NCBI GenBank assembly: GCA_960531495.1 | Contig: OY482862.1 | Location: forward strand, 5,006,409-5,070,408 | Length of the DNA stretch: 64,000 nucleotides | From: Zeus faber | Lineage: Eukaryota; Chordata; Actinopteri; Zeiformes; Zeidae | Direction of reading: 5' to 3' | Part shown: positions 50,302-61,117 of the stretch, piece after piece | Position numbering within the stretch: the stretch's first letter is position 1 | How the letters are laid out: each line of letters opens with the position of its first letter | Notes under the pieces: generated by a model | What the model was told of the DNA's origin: nothing | Seen by the model: the letters and a program-made list of their open reading frames with translations, nothing else | Databases searched by the model: none | Made by a program: the position numbers and the translations under genes

Positions 50302-50918
50302 CCTATTATGCGCAGTTTGAATCTTGCAACAACACCGCTAGCTTGCCAGCTAACTGGAATTACACCGCTTGGGATGAGCGTGTACTCTCAGTGTCCAAGC
50401 ATGACGTCAGGAGGGCTCTGAAGCGTGTTAACAGCAGGAAAGCTGTGGGCCCAGTTGGCATATCTGGGCGGGTACTGAAGACCTGTGCTAACCAGCTAGC
50501 CCCAGTGTTCACTAAGATATTCAATGCCTCCCCGGCAGAGTCAGTGGTCCCGTCCTGCTTCAAGAGGTCCACCATCATTACTGTTCTGAAGATCGCCTCT
50601 CCAGCCTGCCTGAATGACTACTGTCCGGTGGCCCTCACCTCCATGGTCATGAAGTGCTTCGAGAAGCTGATTAAGGATTACATCTGCGCCTCCCTCCCAC
50701 GCACCTTGGACCCGCTGCAGTTTGTGTACCGGCCGAACAGATCCACGGACGATGCGGTCTCCGAGGTACTGCACACCACGCTCACACAATTTGATGGCCA
50801 GAGGGGGGCCTATGTGAGATTGCTGTTCATCGATGATAGTTTAGCTCTCAGTACCATAGTCCCCACCAGACTGACTGTCAAGCTGCAGGAGCTAGGACCG
50901 AGCACTCCGCTCAGTTTT
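50302..50918 (+). mobile_element. L2/Rex1-type LINE RT fragment
   Basis: The same family as the copies at 8.1-11.3 kb, on the opposite strand. It covers the region from shortly before the RT to the middle of the palm and then stops at the TA/CA repeat. It includes about 95 residues that are deleted from copy 1, so the two together show how much copy 1 lost. Neither a 5' part nor a 3' tail is present. Confidence 0.87.
50302..50918 (+). pseudogene. L2/Rex1-type RT N-terminal fragment
   Basis: An open stretch without stops. It begins Y-Y-A-Q-F-E-S, then [11 protein letters not shown] (usual P-D-G changed to P-V-G), [17 protein letters not shown] and [15 protein letters not shown]. It continues with [17 protein letters not shown], and finally [14 protein letters not shown], which is RT motif A with its catalytic aspartate. 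The Asp-Asp box is missing. Downstream codons of the long open frame (to 51,506) are only microsatellite. Confidence 0.85.
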
Positions 50919-51419
50919 GTAAATATATATATACTGTATGTGGATATACTGTATATATATATATATACATATATATATGTGTGTGTGTATTTGTATGTGT
51001 ATATATGTAAATGTATGTGTCTATATATGTATGTGTATATATATGTATACATATATACACATACATATATACATATACATACATATATACACATATATAC
51101 GCATACACGCATAAACATATACATACATATATACACACATATATATATATATAAATACACATATATACATATATATATATATATACACATATATATATAT
51201 ACTGTATATATATACACATATATATACATATATACACATACTATATATATACACGTACATATATACACATATATACATATATACACATATACTATATATA
51301 TACACGTACATATATACACATATATACATATATACACATATACTCTATATATACACATACACAAATATACACATATATACACAAAAATGTATACACATTT
51401 AATATACACATATATACAC
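50919..51419. repeat. TATA/CACA-rich cryptic satellite
   Basis: About 500 bp of mixed TATATA, TATACACA and ACTGTATA units. A longer unit near 51,230-51,345 (CTATATATACACGTACATAT) is repeated at about 55-bp spacing. The long Tyr-Ile frames on both strands are artefacts. Confidence 0.93.
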
Positions 51420-51742
51420 CCTCAGACAAGACTCAGCGACCTTGACGGCCTCTGCTGCCTTCCACTTCCGACCTGTTCTGAGGAAGACCCAACCACTTTA
51501 GGTTAGTTTGTCCTTAGGAACTGACTGACTCTCCTCTCAAATTCCTCAACTTCGTAGACCAAGAGGAATGGTGCCATGCTGGTACATCCAGGCTTTGAAT
51601 TTGCCTGGAAGGCATGACTTGTCCACTATCACCAACCACCCTTCCAGTTTTTGATTAGTCACTCAGACGGCTGCCGTGTCCCCCAGACGGCTGTTAAACA
51701 CCTTTCCCAGGCCTTTCACTGGTTTCTGGCCGATCTATGGTA

Positions 51743-52889
51743 TCAGGGTGCTGCCAACACTGAAGTGATACTCTTGCCCTTCTTTAGCACCAGGGATCTG
51801 GATTTCACTGTTGTAGTCCTGAAGGAGACCCTCAAGCTGAAGCTGTTGGAGTAGTCCAGTATGAGGTCTCTGAACTTGCCTGGCATGTGGTGCCGGTTAA
51901 GAGCCACCTCAATCAGCTTGTGGGGTATTGAGCCATAGGCGTTTGTAAGGTCCAACCACAGCACCACCAGGTCCCCTTGTTTACCCGGGCTTCCCGGATC
52001 AGCTGGGTAACCACACCTGTGTGCTCCAGACATCCGGGTACCTTTGGGATCCCGCCTTTCTGGACCAGGGTGTCGATGTATGAATTCGCGAGGAGAAAGT
52101 CTGCCAGGCGCCTTGACACAATGCTGAAAAATATCTTCCCTTCAACACTGAGCAGCAAGATGATTCTGAAGTAATCGATGTTCTCTGACTTCTCCTCCTT
52201 CAGAATCCACACCCATTCCACACAGCTCCACTGATGAGCAACCCTGCCCCTCCTCCAGATCACCTTCAGCTTCCTCCAGAGCCTGTGGACTAGCCTTGGG
52301 CAGTTCTTGTACACCATATAGGGTACCCCACTCGGTCCTGGGGAATGGCTAGCTCGTGCCATTTTGACCACCTCCTAGATTTCCTTCAAGATGGGCTCCT
52401 TTTCCACGAAGTTCAGGGTTGGTGGAGGAAGACTAATAAGGGACTTGCTTTGGCCCAGATCTTGCTCCCTGGTTGCATCACTAAAGGTGTCTCTGAGGTA
52501 ACTGTCAATCTCAGCTTAGGAGGAGGTGAGCCGCCGACTGTGCTTCTGCACAGCAGCTGTTTAGTAAACCCGAAGGGGTTAGCTAGAAAGGCAGTCTGCT
52601 TCCTTGGCCCTCTTCTTCCTCCGCCTCCGATGCCACTCGGCTCTCGTTAAGGTTGTGAGTTTCTTGGGTAGGGTGTGGCGCAGCTCTGAGAGAGTGCCCC
52701 GCTCTTCCTTACTCGCCTCTTGTACTGTCGCCCCAGGGTCTTCAGCTTCTTCCTGAGCTGGAGGATCTTGGTCGCTCTGTTGCTCATGGTGTATGGGTCC
52801 TTTGCTGCTTTCTTTTCCTCCAGCCCAAATCGTTCCACTGCTAGAGAGACAATGATGGTGGTCATTGATTGGAGGCGCCGGTCAGCCAC
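51743..52889 (-). pseudogene. R2-superfamily LINE linker and RT fragments
   Basis: Linker: M-T-T-I-I-V-S-L-A-V-E-R-F-G-L-E-E-K-K (near 52,860), with a basic coiled region after it. RT: S-P-G-P-S-G-V-P-Y-M-V-Y-K-N-C-P, L-L-S-V-E-G-K-I-F-F-S-I-V-S-R-R-L, Q-K-G-G-I-P-K-V-P-G-C-L-E-H-T-G-V, then after a frameshift L-V-V-L-W-L-D-L-T-N-A-Y-G-S-I-P-H-K (motif A, catalytic Asp) and L-I-L-D-Y-S-N-S-F-S-L-R-V. The sequence then jumps to K-S-R-S-L-V-L-K-K-G-K of the thumb region, so motif B and the Asp-Asp box are deleted. Downstream, K-S-C-L-P-G-K-F-K-A-W-M-Y-Q and [12 protein letters not shown] remain, with stops. Confidence 0.78.
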
Positions 52890-52905
52890 ACCTTGGCTGT
52901 TGCTT

Positions 52906-53217
52906 CTAAGATGGAATCAGCATCTTCGTCAAACTGGAGCAGCCCCTTCTCCTTGCTAGCTTGGGGCCACTTGACCGGACAGTGTTCTGAAATGCGTGGG
53001 GACTAAGGCTTGTGTCAACTGGAGGCTCCGAGCACTGTGGGTTGACTGTGGCTGGCTCCTCCTGCATCTTACCAGGAGTTGCTCCTGTCCGCTGTGACAT
53101 TCGCACCGTCTGCACGCATCCCATTTTGGCCTGGTGGATCTTCAGGCCACGCGGGTTCATGCAAACTTTGCTGCAAACACAAACCGTAATCTTATTTCCG
53201 TTGCCATTTGTTGTCAT
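52906..53217 (-). pseudogene. LINE N-terminal zinc-finger region
   Basis: The 103-codon frame has V-C-V-C-S-K-V-C-M-N-P-R-G-L-K-I-H-Q-A-K-M-G-C near residues 12-34. This is a Cys/His finger of the kind that opens R2-superfamily proteins and is thought to bind target DNA. The rest is Ser/Pro-rich linker. The frame closes near 52,906, and coding sense continues in another frame from 52,889. Confidence 0.7.
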
Positions 53218-53610
53218 TCTTTGGTCCGTCTGGCTGGGGTACTCATCCTCCCCCTGTCTTGGGCACCCCTGGGGGTATCTTTTCGTGGGTTGATTGGTAG
53301 CTTAATTTGGGTTCTCCCTCTCGGAATATGCAAGTTGGGCTGCTAACCCCAACTGCCCTGGTTTGCCGTCTCTCCGGGCTGTCCACTGTCTCTCCAGCTG
53401 TCACCGCTCTGTCACTGGTTGATCCAGAAAGGAACTTTTTATATATACATCTTGCGATGCACCTGGACACATAGTCAGTGTAATATCCTGGGTTCATTAG
53501 GTGTTTTGGGTCTTGCAACAGAGACCCTCGCCCAGGTGACCCAGCCGGGATTGATCAAGTCCCAGCTTGTGTCCTGGTAGCACTACCTCACCCAGGCCCC
53601 TCCTCTCCTG

Positions 53611-53800
53611 ATAAAGGTAGCTCAGGAGGTAGAGCTGGTCGTCTTGTAATCTAAAGGTTGCTGGTTCGATCCCAGGCTCCTCCTGCTAGCATGCTGTAGT
53701 ATCCTTGAGCAAGACACTTAACCCCTGATGTCTACGTCCGTCGGTGTTTGAATAATTGTAAGTCGCTTTGGATAAAAGCGTCTGCTAAATGTAATGTAAT
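53611..53800 (+). mobile_element. tRNA-derived SINE, copy 2
   Basis: Nearly the same sequence as the SINE at 29,206-29,420. The A box (TAGCTCAGGAGG) is at 53,618-53,629, the B box (GGTTCGATCCC) at 53,663-53,673, with the same 3' tail and ending in TAATG units. It lacks about 13 bp in the body relative to copy 1. The first 70 bases differ from copy 1 at only a few positions, so both were probably inserted fairly recently. Confidence 0.88.
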
Positions 53801-53822
53801 ATATACACATATATAGACATAT

Positions 53823-54800
53823 GTGACCCGCCGTGTACTTTAGGGTCATTTGGCAGTTTTCGAGATTATTTTTTTCCGCATCATTTGAAAGTGGAGAATC
53901 AGAGCTTCCAAACAAGGTGTCACTTGTGCAAATCAAGCAAATGTTTTTAAAGCTATGACTTGTTAATGACAAGGGTTTGGCAAACTGTGATTCTGAGATA
54001 ATCACCTCCAAAGTTTTACCCACACCTGGTTCATTCACCCAGCTCCCAGAAAATGGGGTTGGCGGACAAACAAAGCCTCATCGCTAATTAACATACTGCT
54101 CAATGGGCCAATCACGAAAAGCTAAATGACACACAACTAATTTTGTTTAAAAAAAAAGCTTTTATTTAACAGTAAGAATATACAGGTTTCATAAAAGTGG
54201 AATTGTTTTGGAGCTCAACGGACTTCATCACGTCATCAACTTCTTCCTTTGTAACAACAACGGACGTATCGTCGGTCTCTCCCCGTGGTTCTTGAATATA
54301 TTCCATTTCATCGTCACATTAAGTTTGAAATCCATTGTTTGAAATGTTCTCCAAGTCCGGAGTAATATCAGATTCAGCAGCACTGTCATTCTCTGCATTA
54401 CTGTGTGAGAACTGACCATCATCGGGGAAAATGAAGTCCAGTACGTGCTGCTAACACTGACTTGGATCTATCGCGCTGGTCAGATTAAGGTCCGAAATAT
54501 GATACAGAGCTTCCGCAACCCGCTTCGGGAAATCCATAACGATACGGAGAAGAAAGTTTTCACAGACAAGTGAGACCGAAACACCCTCGTGCTGCGGTTT
54601 AACCGTCTGTTTATGGAAGTGACGTAGGTGCGTGACGCAAAGGGTTTTTCTTCTTTGCGGTTTCACAACAGTGGCTCCATGTGTGTAAAAGTAGTATGAT
54701 TTAAAGGTTGAACTCTATATAAAACGGTTGCACATTGTGACTTCACATCACACTCGCTTTAAAGGAAACGATCGATCGGTGTTATTCAGCGCTGTTCCGC
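53823..54800 (-). mobile_element. Unclassified element X, copy A
   Basis: Begins GTGACCCGCCGTGT at 53,823. 53,980-54,690 is homologous to 56,440-57,020. Shared blocks include TTCTGAGATAATCACC, AATGAAGTCCAGTA, CTGGTCAGATTAAGGTCCG and AGTTTTCACAGACAAG. The far end corresponding to 57,137 is missing, replaced by other sequence. The copy codes on the minus strand (see next entry). I know no named family for it. Confidence 0.55.
54228..54666 (-). pseudogene. Decayed reading frame of element X
   Basis: Read leftward from about 54,666, copy A gives a basic start (K-P-Q-R-R-K), V-C-E-N-F-L-L-R-I-V-M-D-F-P-K-R-V-A-E-A-L, H-I-S-D-L-N-L-T-S-A-I-D-P-S-Q-C, a stop, then Q-H-V-L-D-F-I-F-P-D-D-G-Q and an acidic, Asp/Glu/Asn-rich part with more breaks. 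Copy B (near 56,820-56,960) keeps V-C-E-N-F-Y-L-R-V-V-M-E and L-N-L-T-S-A-I-D. It has Lys where copy A has the first stop, then L-D-F-I-F. This supports a real ancestral protein of unknown function. No catalytic motif is visible; it may be the N-terminal part of a larger protein. Confidence 0.45.
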
Positions 54801-54889
54801 GTCCCACTAAGTGAACTGTGTTTCCCCATGTAATCGAATGGGAATATTTAACTCCACGGTTTAACATTTTTCTTCTATTTATAAATCAA

Positions 54890-55572
54890 ACTCGGTTTTG
54901 AAAATACGTTGAGAGATTAAAATAATCACAAAGGAACACAAAATCTGGAAAAATCTAATTTTCCTCCAAGAGAGGTTTTTTCAACTAAATTTTTTTTCTA
55001 ACCATGGGTCCTAAGAAAGTACGTGCTGAGAAGAAGAAACACATGATGTCATTGACTTAAAGCGCCAAATAATAGAAAAACATGAGCGAGGTGTGCGTGT
55101 GATGGAATTGGCGAATTGTTTTAAGTTAAGCAAAAGTGAAGTGAAAAAATAAAAATAAAAAATTGAGCAAAAATGTTTAGCAACAAACAAAAGCAACCGA
55201 AAAAGCACGAAACCAAACAAACTCCTCCAACCTCCTCCGCCTATCTCCTCCACCCTCCACCTCCACCAGCATCTTCTGTTAGTCCAAGTCGTCTGATCTC
55301 CACGGTAAATACACTTTATAAAACCAGTTTATTTCTTTACATTCTCTTTTATTATGTTTTATTATGTTTTTATACAATATTTGTTATTTATAAATACATT
55401 TTTCTTATTTAAAAACACATAGCAAAAAAACTCGGGGTGGTTTTTTGGGGGCTGGAACGGATTAAAGGCATATCAAGTAATTTCAATGGGGAACATTGAT
55501 TTGCTTTATGAGCAGATTGAATTACGAGCTCTGTCACGGAACAAATTAAAATCGTAAGTGAGTACCACTGTA
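54890..55572 (+). mobile_element. pogo/Tigger-like DNA transposon remnant
   Basis: The right end (about 55,440-55,572) has GGGGGCTGGAACGGATTAA, ATTTCAATGGGGAAC, GAACAAATTAAAATCGTAAG and the terminus AGTACCACTGTA followed by TA. This is close to Tigger-type ends, in which the terminus reads GGTACCACTG. The coding part lies near 55,004-55,150. The left terminus is not recognisable and the central and C-terminal transposase code is lost. Confidence 0.7.
55004..55150 (+). pseudogene. pogo/Tigger transposase N-terminal fragment
   Basis: From an ATG in good context (ACCATGG) the frame reads M-G-P-K-K-V-R-A-E-K-K-K-H and soon stops. A shifted frame continues I-D-L-K-R-Q-I-I-E-K-H-E-R-G-V-R-V-M-E-L-A-N-C-F-K-L-S-K-S, the helix-turn-helix (CENP-B-like) that binds the element ends. 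The sequence then breaks down. Only about 45 of roughly 500 residues remain. Confidence 0.65.
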
Positions 55573-55719
55573 TATATAAACATATGAATATATATATATA
55601 TATATATAAATATATATACACATATATATATAAACACACATACTGTATATATATACATATATGTATACACATATATACTTATACACACACACACACATAT
55701 ATACACACATACTGTATAT

Positions 55720-55784
<65 letters not shown>

Positions 55785-56089
55785 TACACTTATACAGTAT
55801 ATACACATACACACATATATATCCACATATAGACGCACACACATAAATACATACACACGTATATACAAAAACACATATGTATACTGTATATATACATATA
55901 TACACATACACACATACAGTATATACTGTATACACATACACATATATACACACATACATATATACAGTATATATGTATATATACATATATACAGTATATA
56001 TATACAGTATATATACTGTATACACACACATATATATACATACACACACATATATAGATACAGACATGCAGTATATACTGTATACAAAT

Positions 56090-56132
<43 letters not shown>
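55573..56132. repeat. TATA/CACA-rich cryptic satellite
   Basis: About 560 bp like the one at 50,919-51,419, with TATATACATACACACA and ACTGTATA units and two long pure TA stretches (near 55,727-55,773 and 56,096-56,132). The Tyr/Cys/Val-rich open frames of up to 248 codons are artefacts. Confidence 0.93.
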
Positions 56133-56137
<5 letters not shown>

Positions 56138-56437
56138 GAGGTTTAGTCATCATATACATATACATACTTTCATACATACAGTTTATGCAGTGAAAAGTCA
56201 ATGCAACCCGGTGATTATGCCCAATATGTCCTAGACTGAACACAATAGCCACCTAATTTCTACTTGGCTAAGTAACTGATTCCTAAAATGTAATGCACTA
56301 AGTATATTGAATAATATAGAACAAAATAAAATAAAATAACTCAAAGGTAATGCAGAGTGGGTGTACAAAATAGAAATGAAGGGAAGAGACTTCTGTATAT
56401 GGGTTATATAGGCTGTTATGTATATAGAGATATATTT
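56133..56437 (-). mobile_element. L2/Rex1-type LINE 3' UTR fragment
   Basis: Starts TTCAAGAGG and shares with copies 1 and 2 the order CATACATATAC-like block, GCAGTGAAA, GCAACCCGGTGAT, TATGTCCTAG, TAACTGATTCCTAAAA and TATGTATATAGAGATATAT. No coding sequence is included. It abuts copy B of element X, which it may have interrupted. Confidence 0.8.
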
Positions 56438-57137
56438 GGTGTGGAAAACTGTGTTTCTGAGATAATCACCCTCAAAGTTTTCCCCGTACTTGGCTTTATT
56501 CAGTCAGCCCAGAATGCAAATGAGTTGGAGGACCAACAAAGACAAGTGGCTATTTGTCACATGGCCACTTGACACCCTGCTGAATGGGGACCTGACTCCC
56601 TGCTGAATGGGGAAATCTCTGCATTTTTCTTGTGTTTTGAGGGAATGTTGAACCTTGTCATTGACACATACATTGACACATACAACATAGTACATATATA
56701 TATTTTTTTATTTTGATTTTGAAATCCACTGTTTAAAATATTCTCCATGTCTGGGATAACACATCATCAGCATTGATGTCGTTCCTCTGAGTCGCTGTCA
56801 GCTAACTGACGATCACCGCAGAAAATGAAGTCCAGTATGCGCTGCTTACACTGACTTTGATCTATGGCACTGGTCAGATTAAGGTCCGCGATATGATTTA
56901 GAGCTTCTTGTATTCCATGACAACACGGAGATAAAAGTTTTCACAGACAAGGCTTCTTGTCTTGTTTACGGAAGTGACATCAGCATTTCTTCTTCGCGGG
57001 TTACGCCACCTACGCAACAATGGATCCAGGTGTGTGTATAAAACACTTAAGATTTCTAGGGGCTTTTTCAACCTATTTGGCGGCTCCTGGTAATTTTAGA
57101 AATGCGCGACAAGTCGGGTTTTGCTGCGGTGGGTCAC
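56438..57137 (-). mobile_element. Unclassified element X, copy B
   Basis: Homologous to copy A over about 600 bp with small deletions. It ends GCTGCGGTGGGTCAC at 57,137. Reversed, that end reads GTGACCCACCGCAGC and resembles the start of copy A (GTGACCCGCCGTGTA), so the two visible ends look like the inverted termini of one family about 1 kb long. Confidence 0.55.
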
Positions 57138-58232
57138 AAATATCAAATGACATTACGCGATGATATATAAGAGATGATGCCCATGTCATATAAAGCGAGG
57201 AGGGCTGATGGAGTTTATGCCCAGAGTCTAGGCACCAGTACAACAGAAGGTTTGGGCATTCAGGAGCATTTGGGAGATGCAGTGAGCCGTAAAGGAGCCC
57301 GCTACAAGGAACTACTGTACGAGGTGTTTTGGTGAGTGCAGGATTGCTGGTTTTGTGACACCTTTAGAGAAACATCCACTTTGTGCTACACCTGTCAACA
57401 GTTGATCTGGGAAGCAGGGCAGGCAGCAGGTGACATTTCAGACATGTCATCCAGTCAAGCCCCTGGAAAACATTCCACCACTAGCAGCGAGGAATTGGTC
57501 TGTCTTCGGGCAGCTGTTGGTGCCACAAAGCTGAACACCGTCAAAGATTGTGGGGGTTGTCACCACACCGCCTGTTGCAAGTCCGATGGGGACAGCCTCA
57601 GAAATTGCTTTTTAATTGTAATTCAATTCCAACATTGAGGAAAATAGGACAGGGGAAGGATCAGCGAAGCTTCGCTGATTTGTAGGGACCGACAGACTTT
57701 GTATACGGATCTTACCACTTTGCTCACTTTTCAAGACAATATCTCCGACACAGTGGACAATTTTTATTTTTCTTACATCGTCGACAGGACACAAGGGAAA
57801 TAGAAAGGACTGATCTGAAGATCTGGCCTCCAAAACAAATTCCTGATGTTTTATCATATTTAAGCTGTCATCGCTGCCTGTGTGGAAGTGTACAATTCAA
57901 ACGAATGGCCGGCAAGGACTTCCCTAGAGGAAGACTGTGGGGTATTAATGTAAGAAATTACTCTTCATGAGAATGTGATCTTCTGAACATGCGTCAAAAT
58001 CCATTGAATACAACGTCCGATTAGACAATGAAAGCTCACAAAGGGATATAGACTGTGGACAGCACAACCAAATATATACCACCCTCGAGTGGTTTTTGCC
58101 TCATAGAAAAAAACTCTGCTAGAACCAGAAATAAGACTAATCGCGGCTGTGGGGTTAGGTAATTTAAATGCAGACTATGTCTGCCTCTGTGTCCTATCCC
58201 TGAACAAAACTACCAGTGAGAGACAAAAGATA
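57138..58232. other. Unclassified DNA; 100-codon frame without known domain
   Basis: A plus-strand frame at 57,336-57,638 is Cys- and Ser-rich but shows no spaced finger motif or other known domain. I do not call it a gene. The whole stretch could be part of a repeat I do not know. Confidence 0.35.
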
Positions 58233-60289
58233 ATGGGGCAAATTTACAAAGGATGGATTGCAGCCGTTAATAGCACATAGGCGCTGATAATGAGGGCGCA
58301 CAATTGTGCCTGCTAGCTGTGCCCTTTTAGCGGCTGATTCACAAAACTATTTTGCTAATGATATGACAGCACAAACACGCCCATAATGTTTTGCAGTGCA
58401 GTGCAATTTGCCTTTGTTTCGGGTCTGATCGCAGTTATCAATGTGGCAAAGAAAATTATCCCTAGGGATTGGGGGTGGGGTTATCAATGGCTCCAGGGAG
58501 CCTGACATGGGATTTTGTTTGTTTTGTTCAATTAGGAAAAGGAGTAAAATAAATACATCCAAGATAATAAAAACACTGCTTTTATTTGGAGAAATGGGAA
58601 ACAGGCCTGTGGAGCATAAATGCGTATTGGAGAGTCTGTTTTGCATTTACTACACCACTGCTCTACACTTTCCTGTGTAGCCCGGGATAAAAGTAAGGGA
58701 TTAAAACAACTTAGTTCCTAAGAATGTTAGATGAAAATAATAGAGAAGGGCAATGAAACTGAAAGTAATTCAGTTTAATAAAGAATGGGAAAAAATGGTT
58801 AACTGGGAGATTAAGATGATTTAGTCAGAAATTAACTAGGATGTAACTACCGAATAAGTAGTTAGAAGTATTGGTTATAAACAATATTGAAGGCAAACTG
58901 CGGTAAATAAAATAAGAAATATAATAAGTCTTTTGTTTCAGATATTTTGTTTGATTGGTTACTGTGGGTGTCCGTCAGTGTCTCCCGTGGTAATTGGCTA
59001 GAGGTACGGAAGGGATAGGAGGTGGACGGGAAGTGAAAGAGGAAAAAAGAAGGAAGATGGAGAGGCACAAGGTGGATAATGCTGAAAACAGTTTGGGTGA
59101 ATAGCCTGGTTGAGGTTTAAATAAACCTGAGAAAAGTATTGAGGTATCAAATAATGCCCCTTTCTTGCTTTATCACAGTAGATTAGGGTGGAATTGAGAT
59201 ACAAGTGTTTCTGTGTTACGTTAAAGTCAGTGAGTCGCTAGGCTAGTGGACGCCATTGCCTACTACAAAGGACTGTGGTGCGTTTCCTCACGAGGATTTC
59301 ACCTCTGCTGCCATCTGGTTTCATCCTTCAGACCACAAACTGTTGGTCACAGACCCACTCCAAACCGTGAGTGGTTTTTCTGTGTTTTTTCTTTGAGGAC
59401 CGACGCTGAACCGTGAGTTGGATTGTCTGTATCTCGGCTCTGTGAAGGTTAAGGATGCTGTCGGCCTCACTACACCCGAACAACGCACAGACCTGCAACT
59501 TATTTTTAGTTACCTGCATGTGAATGTGTGTGTGTGGGTCCACTGAGGTGTTTAAAGTCAATTGAAATGTTATCTGTGTGTGGTATAGGGATTCAAGTTT
59601 GTGTAGGAATATTTGGTATAAACCAACTTAGTTTTGCATATTTTCGTAGGTATTTCATTGGTTTGCTGATTTTGGTAAAGAACAGGTTAATTTCAGTTTA
59701 ATAATACCCGATAGCTGCTACAGTTATTTGAAAGGGGTCTGATTTGTGTTGGTTGTGTTTTTTTCCACCAAAAGGTGTAATATTATTTGTATATGCCAAA
59801 AAACAGTCAGTCATTTCATCAAACTGTAATTTATTTTCATGCAAAAGATTGTCTGGGGTAAGTTATTTAAACCACAGAATAGTTCATGTGAATAGGTTTG
59901 ACAGGTACACCTTGGTGGAAGCTACCTTAGGAAACCGAACCCAACAACCCCATCATATCTAGTCTTAAGTTCCTTATAGCGATTTTGGCCCAATATAGAG
60001 TGTTGGTGTGCTACACCTGTTTTACGAATGATCAGTCTTCAATGAAAATCTAATATTGTAAGGAAATCCTTTGGGGTGCTGTTTCAGTGCTATGCAAAAT
60101 CCTGACGCGCTATAGCACCAGCAAAGCTCCAGGCACCATGCCCTGCAGCCACAGAAGACCGACCCACCAGCCCCCAGAAAAGCCAGGAACCCACGAAGCA
60201 ACACCTACGCACGGCCCGTGAACCAGTCCCAGAGAGCGTGAGGAGACCCTGCACCTCTAAAACGTAGTAGAGATACGCATGTGGTCCCG

Positions 60290-60405
60290 TGTATCTCTAC
60301 TGTATCTCTACTTTGTTTTATTTTCATTGTTGTTGATGCTATTACACCTGAATTTCCCTCTGGGAATTAATGAAGGTTTATCTCATCGTATCCTATCTTA
60401 TAGAC
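60290..60405 (+). mobile_element. LINE 3' terminal fragment (CR1/L2/RTE-like)
   Basis: CTGAATTTCCCTCTGGGAAT followed by TAATGAAGGTTTATCTCATC and ATCCTATCTTAT resembles the GAATTTCCC...AATAAAGTATCTATC ends of several fish LINE families. No coding part is recognisable in the GC-richer sequence upstream. Confidence 0.5.
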
Positions 60406-61101
60406 TAGATTGACAACACTAACCTCCCAATAACAAATACCCTAATAAGGTAACCTCCCATTTCCCAGTAAAATTCTTAAAAAGATAGTTCACAAACAAT
60501 TGCATTTCTTATCCACTAATAATATCTATGTTTTACAAAGCTTTCCCTGGCATGGCACCAAATTTTATTTCAAAAATGCTTTTCAGCCATGAGCCAGTCA
60601 GGTCTCTCAGGTCCTCTGGCAGTGGTCTTTTACACATTCCAAGCGTGTGCAACCAGTGGCCGCCTCGAAAACCTTAGTGCTCAATGTGTGCTGTTGGTAA
60701 ATGCAGTTAAAATTGCGGGGAGTGGGGTTCCACCAGGCGTGTCAAACCTGAATCACTCGTGTCCCTCCTGCCCCGCAGACCCTGATCTGTTGGTGTGTTG
60801 TTTGGAGTATGATTTGTGTGGGTGTGTATGTGTTCTATGCTAATATGAGTGGTATTAAAATTGCAGGACAGACATGAACACGCTAGGGCAGGAGCCTGAT
60901 GGGCAAGATGGCAGCCGCCCGCAACATCCCTATTTACATCGCTCGCACCCCAGCCGTCCCGCAAACACTAGGCCTATTGCTTGGTGTATCTACTGAATTT
61001 GAGTTCTGGAGAGATAGGCAAAGCACAACCAGATCAAGGCAGGGGTACATTAGGCCGAGCAGCCACGCGGGCCCCACCTTGGACCATAGCGTGCCCCTAC
61101 G

Positions 61102-61117
61102 CCCCCCCCCCCCCCCC
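61102..61117. repeat. Poly-C run
   Basis: Sixteen consecutive C. Confidence 0.9.

Larger units (their letters stand above)
51420..53530 (-). mobile_element. R2-superfamily (RLE-type) LINE, internally deleted
   Basis: On the minus strand, in order: an upstream leader (53,243-53,518), an N-terminal zinc-finger region (53,217-52,906), a linker (52,889-52,647), RT (52,371-51,743) and C-terminal pieces (51,743-51,420). This order and the sequence fit fish LINEs of the R2 superfamily that use a C-terminal restriction-like endonuclease. I cannot say whether it belongs to the NeSL, Hero or Utopia branch. The middle of RT and the terminal endonuclease are missing. It ends against the TATA/CACA satellite. 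Confidence 0.75.

Noticed and set aside
50094..51506. 470-codon open frame on the plus strand
   Set aside because: Only codons from about 50,302 to 50,918 are LINE RT. The rest is GT/CA and TATA/CACA repeat read through by chance.
55506..56252. 248-codon Tyr/Cys/Val-rich frame on the minus strand
   Set aside because: Entirely within TA/CA microsatellite and a LINE tail.
57336..57638. Cys-rich 100-codon frame as a small secreted or zinc-binding protein
   Set aside because: Cysteine spacing fits no finger or toxin-like scaffold, there is no signal peptide, and the surroundings look repeat-derived.
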